From: Erpobdella octoculata
Taxonomy: Eukaryota; Annelida; Clitellata; Hirudinida; Erpobdellidae
DNA: 64,000 bases
Direction of reading: 5' to 3'
Assembly: GCA_963978895.1 (NCBI GenBank)
Contig: OZ022240.1
Location: 40,613,768-40,677,767 of the forward strand
Positions within the stretch are counted from its first letter, which is position 1. Every line of letters begins with the position of its first letter. The position numbers were made by a program, and so were the translations under genes. Under the pieces are notes generated by a model. It was given only the letters and a program-made list of their open reading frames with translations, did no database searches and was not told the DNA's origin. This document shows, one piece after another, positions 14,141-24,826 of the stretch.

Positions 14141-15107
14141 GGCTTATTTTATAGGCCGATAATTCCATGCCTGGCTTCTTATTTAGACTCGAACTGGCTC
14201 GTTTTATAAACACAAAAGCCGACGCCTGTCTCGATCCGTAATGGGCTAGACTCACCCAGTTTAAACGGGCGAAAAATCTCAAGCCTTGGAAAATAATTTA
14301 TCAAAAAATAATTAAACACGTATTTTATTATTTAAAAAAACTGAATACAGAATCTTAATGTTTTTAAATTTTTAGTTATTGAGATTTTAAGCAAATAATT
14401 TTTTTCTCCATCCTACGTTTGTAGTTCTGGAAGCCAAAACATACAACAACTTTGCAAATCATGTGTAACTTCGTTTTTTAAGTAATATCGAAATACTAAT
14501 TTGTACATCTGTAATATTTTCAATTTCGGAGTCGCAGTTTCTTCTAAAAAAATATAAACCTATTTTCCACCACTCATTTGAAATCGTGAAAACCAAATTT
14601 TCAAAATTTATTAAAAGATGCATTTTTTTCATTTTTGTAAAAAAATCTTGGTACTAAATTACAAAAACTCACATTTTTAGTATTTTAAGATTTAAATCAA
14701 ATATTGTTTTTCTACCCCACACCTGAGCTCCCAGAAAATTGTTAAAACAGTTATATTTTTATTACTCGAGTTGATACTAAGTACTAATTTTTACATCTGT
14801 AGCACTTACAGTTTTTGAGTAGCAGTTATTCTAAATAAACAAATAACCTTAATTTCCATCCCAGATTTGAGGTCCTGGAAACTAAATTTTCAAAAAATGG
14901 TGAAACACGCGTCTTTTTATTTAAAAAAAAAAGTTTGTTTCCTTTTTTCATTCTTTTAGGATCAACATTTTCACAAACTCTTTCATAGTTGGTGCTTACG
15001 CTATAAAGGTAATACAAGTTTCAAATTTCACGTTCCTAGTATAAGGCGTTCCAGCTTGCATTTATTATCAGTCAGTCAGTCAGAATATGTTCTTTTATAT
15101 ATATAGA
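14141..15107 (-). mobile_element. Helitron-like element with internal tandem repeats (5' end at 15107)
   Basis: On the minus strand it begins TCTATATATATAAAAGAACA and then CTGACTGACTGACTGATAAT, the same start as the element at 36419-38217. The interior has about 160-170-bp units with GTGAAACACGCGTCTTTTTA and GGACCTCAAATCTGGGATGG-like blocks, also seen at 36600-37800. A 5' TC preceded by A fits Helitrons. I did not find its 3' hairpin, so the left limit is approximate. 15108-15599 beyond it is unassigned intron or intergenic DNA. Confidence 0.5.
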
Positions 15108-15599
15108 TTAAAAGGATCAATGATGTCATTTACCAGATTCATAAGAGCCTACGTACTAAAATAAAAGTCATTCATGTTTATCGCTTTGCCATGTATTTTG
15201 GAAAAGAAGAAACTGTTCGGGACAAAGAAGGATTAAAGAAAAGTGTAATGCTAAAGTTTTTAGTATATGTTAACTTGACATGATTGATTGTAAGTTTTAT
15301 TTAAATTTACGAAGTGTTCAAATTCAGACAAGCTTCAATTACAGTTATTGAGACACAAAGTCTGATTATATACTTCTAATAAATTAAAGACGATTTTATA
15401 AAGAACCCGAGTACAGTTATCAATATTATAACAATATATATCTTTACTTAAACAGTACAAATCCTTTTTTGCTATAAAACTTTGAAAAAATAGAGGCTAA
15501 AAAATGGTGTAAGTAATTCCGACATGTAAAAAAATTAAGTTTATTTTCATTTTTACTTATTAATAAAGTCATTTTAAAAATTTTATATTAAATACTTAC

Positions 15600-15749
15600 A
15601 TTTTCTTCTAATGACTATGGTTATTGCAATAATTGTAAGAACTGTGCAAACCAGACCAAGCATGGCAACAAAAATTTGTACCATACGAAATTTTGTGAAA
15701 AACTCAGGTTCAGTATAGTCATCGTATTGTTCCAACATTTTATTTTTCT
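15600..15749 (-). CDS. Gene B exon: juxtamembrane and transmembrane helix
   Basis: 150 nt, phase 1-1, acceptor tttgcag, strong GTAAGT donor. It encodes an acidic stalk (EQYDDYTEPEFF), then a hydrophobic helix from about MVQIFVAMLGLVC through TIIAITIVI, and the stop-transfer RRK. The paralogous exon of gene C (63491-63637) has the same layout, EPYDYS stalk, helix and KRK, at 147 nt. The cytoplasmic tail must lie in exons further left and was not recognised. Confidence 0.8.
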
Positions 15750-15832
15750 CTGCAAACAAAATTGAAAACAATGTATCAATTAATTTTTATTGAATCTGTT
15801 TTTTTTATTAAGTTTTTAAAAATAAAATATAC

Positions 15833-15958
15833 CTGTGCAGTTGAACCTATCAATCTCAACATAACCATAAATACAACCGCATGCATAAGAACCTTCGTTG
15901 TTGAAACAATGAGTCGTTTCCCTGTCACACAAATTTGGTCCTTCACATTCATTTATGT
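15833..15958 (-). CDS. Gene B exon: calcium-binding EGF domain
   Basis: 126 nt, phase 1-1. It encodes DINECEGPNLCDRETTHC, then FNNEGSYACGCIYGYVEI and ends FNCTG. The DINEC start and the C-x-N-x(n)-GSYxCxC motif are diagnostic of calcium-binding EGF domains. This is the last ectodomain module before the membrane. The final residues (Y..I..FNCT) match the partial exon of gene C at 63970-64000. Confidence 0.85.
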
Positions 15959-16255
15959 CTAGATTTCAAGGTTTTTTAAATATTAGACTTTTCAAAAATT
16001 TTAATTAATGTAAAAATGAATATTGACAAAAAATATCAGCTGAGCGGATAACGATTTTGTTTTGTGACCTACAAGTTGTGGGTTTGAATTTTGACTTTTT
16101 TCGTATTTGATATGATTAAATCATTATTGCAATAAGTAATTTTTGTAATAATAATTATTATAGAACTAGTACGATAAAAACATGTTATTTTAAATTATGT
16201 ATATCTTGCAATGTTGCTTGTTTGATGTTTGTTTTTTTCAGCGCAAACGTTGTTT

Positions 16256-16317
16256 ATGTCTTGTCCGATCAACGAAGTTAAGCAACGTCGAACTCGGTTA
16301 GAACATTGATGGGTGAC
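16256..16317 (+). pseudogene. 5S rRNA-derived fragment
   Basis: TTGTCCGATCAACGAAGTTA, then AGCAACGTCGAACTCGGTTA and GATGGGTGAC follow the central and 3' part of animal 5S rRNA. The 5' third is missing and no polymerase III terminator is evident. It could be a 5S pseudogene or the head of a 5S-derived SINE. Confidence 0.75.
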
Positions 16318-17724
16318 ATTTAACATATTAATCCGTTTTTAGATTTAAAAAAATTAAACAATAACAAATGAAAAATAATAAAAAATATAAACAATTTAGA
16401 TTTATATAAAAGCAAACACTAAAAAATAAAAAATAATATAAAGTATACAAAATATTTTTTTTAAACAACTCTTGTATACAAATGTATAATAAAATAATTA
16501 AATTTATAAAAAAATAAACACTGAAAATAAAAATAATATAAGGCATGAAAATATGATTTTTAAAACAACGCTCATACAACGTACTAAACTTTTTCATTTT
16601 GAAAATAAGAGCGTTGGGTATTATCTATATAATATATATATAACCTACTATCGCCCAACGTTTTAATCTTGTAAATAAGAGAATTTAGTTCAAAAAATGT
16701 TAATATGTACACTTTAATATTATTTTGAACCTTTTATTACATCAGTATAAAACCGTTGTTTAAAAAAATATTTTCTATACTTTATATTCTTTTATTATTT
16801 TGTAGTGTTCATTTTTTTCAGGAATCTAAATATTTTATTTTATACAAACGTTGTTTTTAAAAAAATATTTTCTACACTTTATTTTATTTATTTTTAATTT
16901 CTCATATGCGTTTGTGCGTATGCTTGAGCCGTGCGTTGGAAACTTTTGAAATTAAAAAAACCTACTTTTACTTTAGTGTTGTAAATGATAATCACAATAA
17001 AATATGATGAAATATTTTATTGAGCATTCAGCAAGATTGGACAAAAAAAAAGATAAAACAAAAAAAATAAGTTTTAATAAACTTTTCAAAATTACAAATT
17101 TTCTAAAAAGAAATAAACTCTCAATATTCAGTTTATTAAAAAAAAACAAAATTAACTCTTTTTCAATTTAAAAGTCCGTAATTAAATATTTATTTTTTCC
17201 ATATTGAGTAGAAAGATTTTCATATTTTTAATACTGACATACTTCACATGTCAAGTAATAAAAACTGTAGTCAATGGTTTCTTACAAACTTTTATTTAGG
17301 TTGCAATCTCTGTTTGTGTGTGTGTGGCTTTCTCTGTACACAAATCTTGCAAGTAAAATTTAACCAACTTTTTGACTAGCTAGAAAGCCGAAACTTTCAG
17401 CATAGCTTTATATTGGATGACAATACATGATTCATTAAAAAAAATAATTTGAACATTTTTCGTATTTCTAAATCGAGTGTATTTGAAATTAAAGTTTGTG
17501 TTAAAAAACTCGGTTTTTCTTTTACTTGTTTAGTTTTCTTACTTATTATTATCAGAAAACATTTTGCAAAAAGTTGAAAAAGTTTTGTGGAAAACTATGT
17601 TTTTAACAGTTTTTTTTATTTTGAATTGTACTATATCTATGTAATTTGAACATTTTGTTATTTGACTAATAATCATTAAAATTAAGATAAATCGTTATAA
17701 TTTTTTTGATAAAAACAAACTAAC
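16318..17724. other. AT-rich intron of gene B
   Basis: Very AT-rich. A short repeated motif (AAGAGCGTTGGGTAT... and its inverse ...GCCCAACGTTTTAAT near 16610-16665) flanks a small palindrome. No exon was recognised. Confidence 0.5.
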
Positions 17725-17823
17725 CAACACAGGTTCTCAATGATGTTAGCTTATATCCACTCTCGCAGCTGCACTTATAAGAACAATTTGATTTTTCTGG
17801 ATTACAAGGACATGGTAGATGCT
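17725..17823 (-). CDS. Gene B exon: short EGF-like module
   Basis: 99 nt, phase 1-1, acceptor aattgtag, donor GTTAGT. It encodes 33 residues, EHLPCPCNPEKSNCSYKC followed by SCESGYKLTSLRTCVG. The CxCESGYKL...C ending is a standard EGF signature. It lies 1.8 kb from the calcium-binding EGF exon. Confidence 0.72.
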
Positions 17824-18239
17824 CTACAATTTTAGAAAAGATATTAATTTTTACCATTCTATAAAAATTGTGAAACAGTTGAATTGTCTGTTGTTTATGC
17901 TTACTGTAACAAATTGGACCCAAAAAAGTGGCTTCAAAAGATAGATTTTTTTAAAGAAAATGTTATTTGATATGCATGCCTTCAATGGTTTTTTTAATAA
18001 TTCTGATTTGATATCTCAAAGTGTTGCTAAGCTTTAAACTTAAAAACGGTTAGACCAATTGCTATGAAATTTTAGCACATTATAATCATCATTAAGTAAC
18101 AGGTTTTTATTCATTTTTTTTATTCGTTTTATTGTTTCATCTTTTATCAGCGAAAAACCTCCTATTGTGTAACTATCGGGACCAATGATTTATAAATATA
18201 TGTATGACTTGGTATGTATGTCGTAGAATCTGTTTTTTC

Positions 18240-18700
18240 ACAGCCCGTTCCAATACCTTAGAGATGAACTGAAGATTCAAAACTTGGCAATAACTGGCAG
18301 GCAGAAAAACATCCAGCGTAGATTTTTTTCAGGATTGGCGTGATTTCGGCTAATCTGAATGGGACCGGAAAATGACCAGTGTCCAGAGATTTTTTAAACA
18401 AGTCTGTAACAAATGGAGAAAAAGTTTTAGAAAATTCCGTGATGAGCCTTGTTGGCTCTGGGTCTAGACCACATGACTTCTTTGGAGAATTCTTAATTAG
18501 GTCCTTGACGTCATCTTTAGTAAGAGTTGCAAAATTACTGAAACGCTCTCCAGAGAAGAAGTTGAACTCAAGCGTGTCTGAACCAAGGGTAGACGAACGG
18601 ACGTCCGCGACCTTTTTCTCAAAAGCATTTATGAATTGCTCTGCAGTTAGACTATCCTAAAGAATGAAAAATCGTTTTTTCCCATCACGGCAGATAGTTT
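18240..18700 (-). pseudogene. LINE (CR1/L2-like) RT N-terminal part, inverted relative to its 3' part
   Basis: On the minus strand: LTAEQFINAFEKKVADVRSS, DDVKDLIKNSPKKSCGLDPE, and FVTDLFKKSLDTGHFPVPFR with AEITPILKK. This is the stretch before the palm of a CR1/L2-type reverse transcriptase. The following stretch of the same protein lies on the plus strand at 18800-20012, so the 5' part is inverted, as in twin-primed LINE insertions. 17824-18239 to its left is unassigned. Confidence 0.7.
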
Positions 18701-18799
18701 TTCTCACACGTAAACATTACATAGATCTATGGTGTATACAATTATTTGCTACTAGTTCTTTCCGGTCGTTTACTCCCATGCTGTACGGCTTTGTTAAAC

Positions 18800-20012
18800 A
18801 GCAATGCATGCTGCTTGCCCTATCAATAGTACCGTTGACCATCACATATTACTGAAACGCCTCGAAGCGTCATTTGGTTTGAAGAGTGTCGTTCTTGAAT
18901 GGTTCGGATCCTGTTTAACCGGACGTTCTTTTTCAATACGCTCCACCGCATCAGCGTCAGAGGCGACATCATTAACACGTGGAGTACCTCAGGGGTCTGT
19001 GCTGGGCCCACTTTTTTTACATTATATACAGCTGAACTCAAGGAAGTCATCAGGGCGCATGGTCTCCAATGCCACATGTACGCCGAAGACACACAAGTCT
19101 ACGGCCGCTGCCGACCGGAGCACGCGGACTCTCTTGCCATGAAGGTATTGAGATGCGTAGACGCCGTCGACCGCTGGATGTTCAGTAGCCGTCTCCTGTT
19201 GAATTCCAACAAAACGCAAGTGATCTGGTGCTCGTCTTTCCGACGTTCGTCAATTCTCCCTACCAAGACGGTTTGAATCTGCTCGGACCTGATCCCACCA
19301 TTAAGACGTGTTCGTAATCTGAGGATCTGGCTGGATTCAAATTGTTCTATGGCCATTCACATCAAAAACACGACCCGTTCCTGCTATGCTTCTCTCAGAG
19401 AGATTTGCATCATCTCCTCTATCTTTCAATTGAAGCCGGAGAATTCTCATAACCGCCTTGGTTCTTCCACAGATTGATTACGGAAATTCAACTCTAGCCG
19501 GCCTTTTTTCTTCTCACCTGGATCAGCTTCAAACTCTTATCAAAACAGCCGCTGAAATAATCTACAATGTTCGGAAATATGATTATGTCACCCCACTTCT
19601 CAAAGATCTCCACCGGCTTCGCATTCGGCAACAAATCGAGTACAAGATTTCCACAATAGTACACAAATCTTTGCACGCCCAAGCTCTTCCATACCTTTCT
19701 TTTGCTCATGTTGCCAATGTACCGGGTCGGCAGAGGCTCAGATCAGCATCCAGGGGCCTCCTCACTACACCACCGGTTCATCGCGTGACGCTCGACGGAA
19801 GATCCATCGACGTGATTGGGCCTGAAATTGGGAACAAACTTCCTTTCCACATAATCTCTACAACCAGTTCAGTCAGTTTCCACACAGCACTAAAGACATT
19901 TAAAGACTGCTTACTAAATCTTTTCCCTAACGTCTACAGTGGTCTTGAAGTTCTTATGAAGAACATATGCCACTTTAATAAAACTCGGTTTCATTATCAT
20001 TATCATTATTAA
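18800..20012 (+). pseudogene. LINE (CR1/L2-like) RT C-terminal part with (TTATCA)n tail
   Basis: Frames give [32 protein letters not shown] (the GxPQGSxxGP motif), then, after a frameshift, CHMYAEDTQVYGR (catalytic box, with E in place of the first D of xxDD), then LPQIDYGNSTLAGLF (19458-20012). It ends in TTATCATTATCATTATTA. The changed catalytic residue and frameshifts show a dead copy. Confidence 0.75.
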
Positions 20013-20559
20013 CGGATTCAGCAGTATAATACATTAACTAATTACCAGATAAGTTATTATATTCAAAAGTTTTATTTAAAAACATTAAAATTAGTAAAAA
20101 AAAGTTAATATATTTTTTTTATTATAGTTTATAGTCTTTTACACCATGTGAAAGTTAATATTATGGTTTTGGTACTAATATATATTTATCCAACTGACAG
20201 TATGTGGTGTTGAAAAATTTTACGATTTGTTTGAAGTTTATTGCTGGAGTTCAGTCCAGTCAGCAGCAAAGATTTCTTAACCTTAGAAAACTTTGTTATG
20301 TGCCCTGATATGACTTGAACCAGGTACTGTTTCTGTTCATTTTTTGTGGCGTTTAACACTAACGTATAAAAGTTGCTGTTTTCTCTGGAGTATTTGAAAA
20401 TGTTTTAACTGGTTCCAATGAGGCTCAGGCTCAAAAAAATTTGGCCAAAGATCTAAGACGTCTTTTGTGATTGGCAATCTTGTAACAATAAATATAGACA
20501 AGAGAAAACCAATGAAAAGTTTTTTGACCAAAAATCGTAGAAAAAGATAAATTTTTTCA
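20013..20559. other. Unassigned, includes SINE 3' fragment
   Basis: TTATTATAGTTTATAGTCTT with CCATGTG at about 20110-20150 matches the poly-T side of the SINE at 50985-51125. The rest is unassigned. Confidence 0.4.
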
Positions 20560-23500
20560 ACACATTAACATAACATAACATAACGTTTATTTTAAAGTGA
20601 ATCAGAACAATTAATAATAATCGTGTGTGAGATCCACTATCAAACATTTAAAAACCATATTTACATAATTTAATTTTAAATTCTTCAACAGTTTCAGCAT
20701 TCACAACTTCATTCTCCAATTTATTCCATTCATTCGTCACTCTTGCACAAAAGAATTTATGTTTCATTGAACTCTCCCTTTTCTTATATAGCTTAAAGTT
20801 GTGCCCTCTGGTACTTTTGTATCTCGATCTCTCAAAAAATCTTTCCGGATTTAGGTCAACCAATCCGTTCAATAATTTGTAAGTCTCAATTAAGTCTCCT
20901 CTAGTCCTCCTCTTTTCAAGTGTGGTCAGATTACATCTACTCAAACGTTGTTCATAATTCAGTCCTTTTAACTCAGCAATCATCTTTGTAGCTCGTCTTT
21001 GCACTTTTTCAATTATGTAGATATCTTTTTTAAGACAAGGGCTCCATGCCTGCACACAGTATTCCAAGTGTGGCCTAACTAGAGATTTATACAATCTTAA
21101 AACTGTATCTTTATCTCTGCTGACTATGGTTCTTTTGATCATGCCCAAAATTCTGTTTCCCTTCTTTGCAACCTCTGCACATTGTCCAGACTGCTTAGCA
21201 TCTTCATTTACTAATACGCCAAGATTTTTTTCTTCTTTCGTTTCTTTTAGCTGTGTATCTTTTCTAACTCGTATTTATATCTTGGACTTCTTCTACCCAA
21301 GTGCATAACATGACACTTGTCAACATTGAACCGCATCTGCCATTCCTGCGACCATTTGAATAACTGCACAAGATCGTTTCTCAGCACTTCGACATCGTCA
21401 CTATTGCACACTGTTTTGCATAATTTAGCGTCGTCGGCAAATTTTGATATTTTAGCTGCTATTCCTTCATCAAGGTCATTTATATAGACAACAAAAAGAA
21501 GTGGTCCAAGCACAGAACCTTGAGGCACTCCACTGGTTATTTTCATCCATTTCGAGAAACTTCCTCTCACTCCCACTTTTTGTCTTCTATCCAGCAACCA
21601 ACAATCTATCCACCTTAACCAACTGCTTTCAACTTTGAAGACAACCTTTGATGAGGAACCGTGTCGAAGGCCTTGGCAAAATCTAAATAAATCACATCCA
21701 CCGACTGACATGCATCCATACCTCCATAAACCTCTTCAAAAAAATCCAACAAATTTGACAAACACGATTTTTTTTTCACAAATCCATGCTGACTATCTTT
21801 AATTAATTTATATTTCTCCAGATGAATCACAATCTCATTTTTAATCATTTTTCCCATAATTTTGCAAGCAATACTGGTAAGACTAACTGGTCTGTAATTG
21901 CATGCTTCGCTTCTGTTGCCTTTTTTGAACAGTGGCACCACAACAGCATCCCTCCAGTCCTGCGGGACCTCCCCAGTTTGCATTGACCTATTCATCAATT
22001 CTGCCAGCACATCTCCGATCTCATTTCTGACCTCAAGCAAGAACTTTGGGTGCAGCTCATCCATCCCAGGGCTTTTATCAGTTTTCAATTTTCTTAGCAT
22101 TTCAACAACTTGCATTTTTCTAAAAACAACTTCAGTTATTAATTCGTCTGTATCACTTTGAAACAAATTTTTAGCCTTAAGGATATTTTGGATATCTTCT
22201 TCAGTAAAAACAGATCCAAAGTAGTTATTTAGAATGTCTGCTGTTTCTTCATCGTTCGTTATTACCTGCCCTTTGTCATCTTTTAATGGACCTACTTTGT
22301 CTTTTTTCTTTTGTCTACTTCTCACATATTTGTAAAAACTTTTGCAATCCATTTTTATATTGTTTGCCAGTTTCTGTTCATACTCCAATATGGCCATTTT
22401 AATCGTTTTTTTCACTTCATTTCTTTTCTTTCTGTATTTTTCTTTTAATTCCTTTAATTTTTCTGTGTTTGAATTATCCCTTCCAATGGTACAATTTAGA
22501 TCTCGATATTTTTTCCATACTTTACATTTTGCTCTTTGTTTTTTAATTATCAGTCTCGTCATCCATGGATTTTTATTTTTCCAGTTTTTCTGAATTGGAA
22601 CCTGTCCCTCAATGACTTCTTGCATGCTTTGAATAAACACTTTCCAGCTATTTTCTACATTCAATCCAGTTATTTTGCTCATTAAATTTTTATTTATGAT
22701 ACATTTTCTTATGTTATCATAATCAGCCTTGAAGTAGTTGTATCTAACATCTTTTGATGTTCTTTGCTTAATATCACTTATTGTCAAATCCCATCTGATA
22801 ATCTGGTGGTCACTTGTACCAAAACATTCACCCACTATTATATTTTCAACAATATTTTCTTCAGAAGTTAAAAATAAGTCGAGTATTTCTTCCTCTTGTT
22901 GGTGCTCTGATCAGCTGTGTTAAAAATTCATCATTAATGAAGTGTAGAAATTGCTCGTCTTTGTGTGTCTGACCCTCAAGAGTATCCCAATTAACGTGGT
23001 AATTAAAATCTCCTATAATGATCACTGGCTTTTCATTTGCCTTGGAAATCAAATCACACAATTCCTTGTCTGCATCTTCATTAGAACTCGGAGTTCTGTA
23101 GCAAACCCCAATTATTAATTTATATGTTTTCAGCTTCAATTCACACCACACGCTTTCTTTAAATTTTCTGTTGTTTAGGTCCTCTCTTTGCACTGCATTC
23201 AAATCATTTTTCACATACAACAGTACACCCCCAGCACCATGGCCAGTATTCTTTTGATTTTCTCTGTCTTTTCTAAGCATATCATAGCCATAACTTCAGT
23301 TCATCATCACTGATTTTATTGTTTGTCCAGGTTTCTGTTAAGCCAATAATATCTGGGTTTTCATTTTTCACATATATTTCCAATTCAGCCATTTTTATCC
23401 TATTAGCCAGACTTCTTACATTAGCATAAAAACATTTACAAATTTTTTTGCCTTCGTCCACCGTAGTCAAATCTCTTCTATCTTTTTTTTCATTGTTTCT

Positions 23501-23560
23501 TCTTTCCATTTTCTTGAGTGCCACCTTCTTTTTTTCACCATTACTTAAATTATTTTAGAG
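20560..23560 (-). mobile_element. CR1/jockey-type LINE, nearly full length, (TTATG)n 3' tail
   Basis: On the minus strand: an endonuclease domain (23524-22861: FYANVRSLANRIKMAELEIY, DIIGLTETW, GGVLLYVKNDL, VIIIGDFNYHVNWD), the reverse transcriptase (22835-21250) and the C-terminal region (21148-20648: YCVQAWSPCLKKDIYIIEKV; TLEKRRTRGDLIETYKLLNG). The 3' end is a TTATG repeat at about 20563-20585. The frame breaks near 23281, 22865, 21650 and 21250-21150. It lies in a gene B intron in the gene's own orientation. Confidence 0.85.
21247..22835 (-). pseudogene. LINE reverse transcriptase core (of element 20560-23560)
   Basis: 22835-21615 encodes SPGMDELHPKFLLEV, NYRPVSLTSIACKIMGKMI and DVIYLDFAKAFDTVPHQRL. 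After a frameshift near 21650, 21711-21247 encodes [19 protein letters not shown] and the catalytic KFADDAKLC. All RT motifs are intact apart from the frameshift, so this copy died recently by the standard of its neighbours. Confidence 0.85.
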
Positions 23561-23655
23561 CTAACTTTGTGTTTTATTTTTTTTTCAAATTGGTCTAGTG
23601 GCTTTGATTTGTACAAAAAACATACACACTTTTAATTTTATAAATTGAGTTTAAC

Positions 23656-23787
23656 CTGTACAGTCTTCAAAATAATATGACCGTGTGAAGCCTGGATCAC
23701 AAGTACATTCTGCAAACTTTACTTTATTATTAAATTGCCTTTCATTACATTTAGCATGTTTGCATTTTCCATTTCCTTTTGAACACC
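23656..23787 (-). CDS. Gene B exon: EGF-like module
   Basis: 132 nt, phase 1-1, acceptor ttttttag. It encodes CSKGNGKCKHAKCN..., then ECTCDPGFTRSYYFEDCTG. Six cysteines with the CxCxPGF signature near the C-terminus mark an EGF-like domain of about 44 residues. The exon lies just beyond the 5' end of the minus-strand LINE at 20560-23560. Confidence 0.72.
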
Positions 23788-23869
23788 CTAAAAAATTACA
23801 AAAAAACTGAAGGTTTTCAAAAAAGAAGTTGGCTAAACATTTTTCATCAATTAAATCAAATTTGCTCAC

Positions 23870-23986
23870 TTCTTATGTTACATTCAATTCCTTCGTATCC
23901 GTCAATGCACTGGCTGCAACTGTCATCAACGCAGTGCCTCTGACGTAGTATCAAACATTCTTTTTTTGATAGATATGAAGGACAAT
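23870..23986 (-). CDS. Gene B exon: cysteine-rich EGF-like module
   Basis: 117 nt, phase 1-1, acceptor ttccag, donor GTGAGC. It encodes NCPSYLSKKECLILRQRHCV then DDSCSQCIDGYEGIECN. The C-x(2)-C-x-DGYEGIEC ending is the typical second half of an EGF fold. It lies 82 bp upstream (in gene sense) of the next EGF-like exon. Confidence 0.62.
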
Positions 23987-24143
23987 CTGGAATAGTTTTT
24001 CGAAAAATTGTTAAATGGTTTCAGGTAGTGTTTTTGAAAAATTAAACTAAATAGTGTTGTCTTCTGGGTTTTTTAAACTACAAACTGGACTACATTTTTT
24101 TAAATCATAATCATAATTAATTATTGTCTTGTCCGTCCATGTC

Positions 24144-24787
24144 TAGGGCTGTTACAGTTTTGAAAAAAGATTCAGTTTCAGTTAAAGTGTCTGAAACCTT
24201 ACAAAGATTTAGTTTAGTAACAGTTAACTGAATTTTTAGAGTTTCAGTTACAGTAAAATTCAGTTTTTTCAATTGTTTTTAGGTAAACTACCAAGAAGAA
24301 ATTTACAATAAAAAAAAAACTTTGCATCACAGACATGTTTAAAAAATTTATTTACAACGACTTAATTTTTTTCTATTTAACTCTTCTAATTAATTGAAAT
24401 TGTTAGCTACTTTAATTTAGTTCCAGCTTGCAGTGAAAAGACGCTCTATAAATCTATATTACATTATATAACGAGACAAAAATAAAGAACTATTTGTTAC
24501 TTCAACCGAAGTTATCGTCCGTGACCATAGACTTATATATAATATTATAAGTCTATGTCCGTGACATAGAATCAAAACTTTTAACCGCAAACATAAAAAT
24601 AATATAAAAAAAATGCAAAAAATTATTTTTCAAAAAGATTCAGTTATATTCAGTTTTTTCAATAGATTCAGTTTCAGTTACAGTTTTTTTTAAATTCAGT
24701 TTCAGTTTCAGATAAAGTAGCTGAATCTAAAAAGATTCAGTTAACTGAATGTTTCAGTTTTCAGATTCAGTAACTGTAACAACCCTA
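24144..24787. mobile_element. Non-autonomous TIR element (MITE), about 640 bp
   Basis: The left end TAGGGCTGTTACAGTTTT and the right end, read inversely, TAGGGTTGTTACAGTTACTG form terminal inverted repeats. The interior is dense in ATTCAGTTTCAGTTA-type subterminal repeats on both sides. No coding capacity. A target duplication is not evident by eye. 23987-24143 holds nothing else. Confidence 0.65.
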
Positions 24788-24826
24788 CTTCTGACTCTGA
24801 CATTAACTGGTATTTGATTAAGTGCG

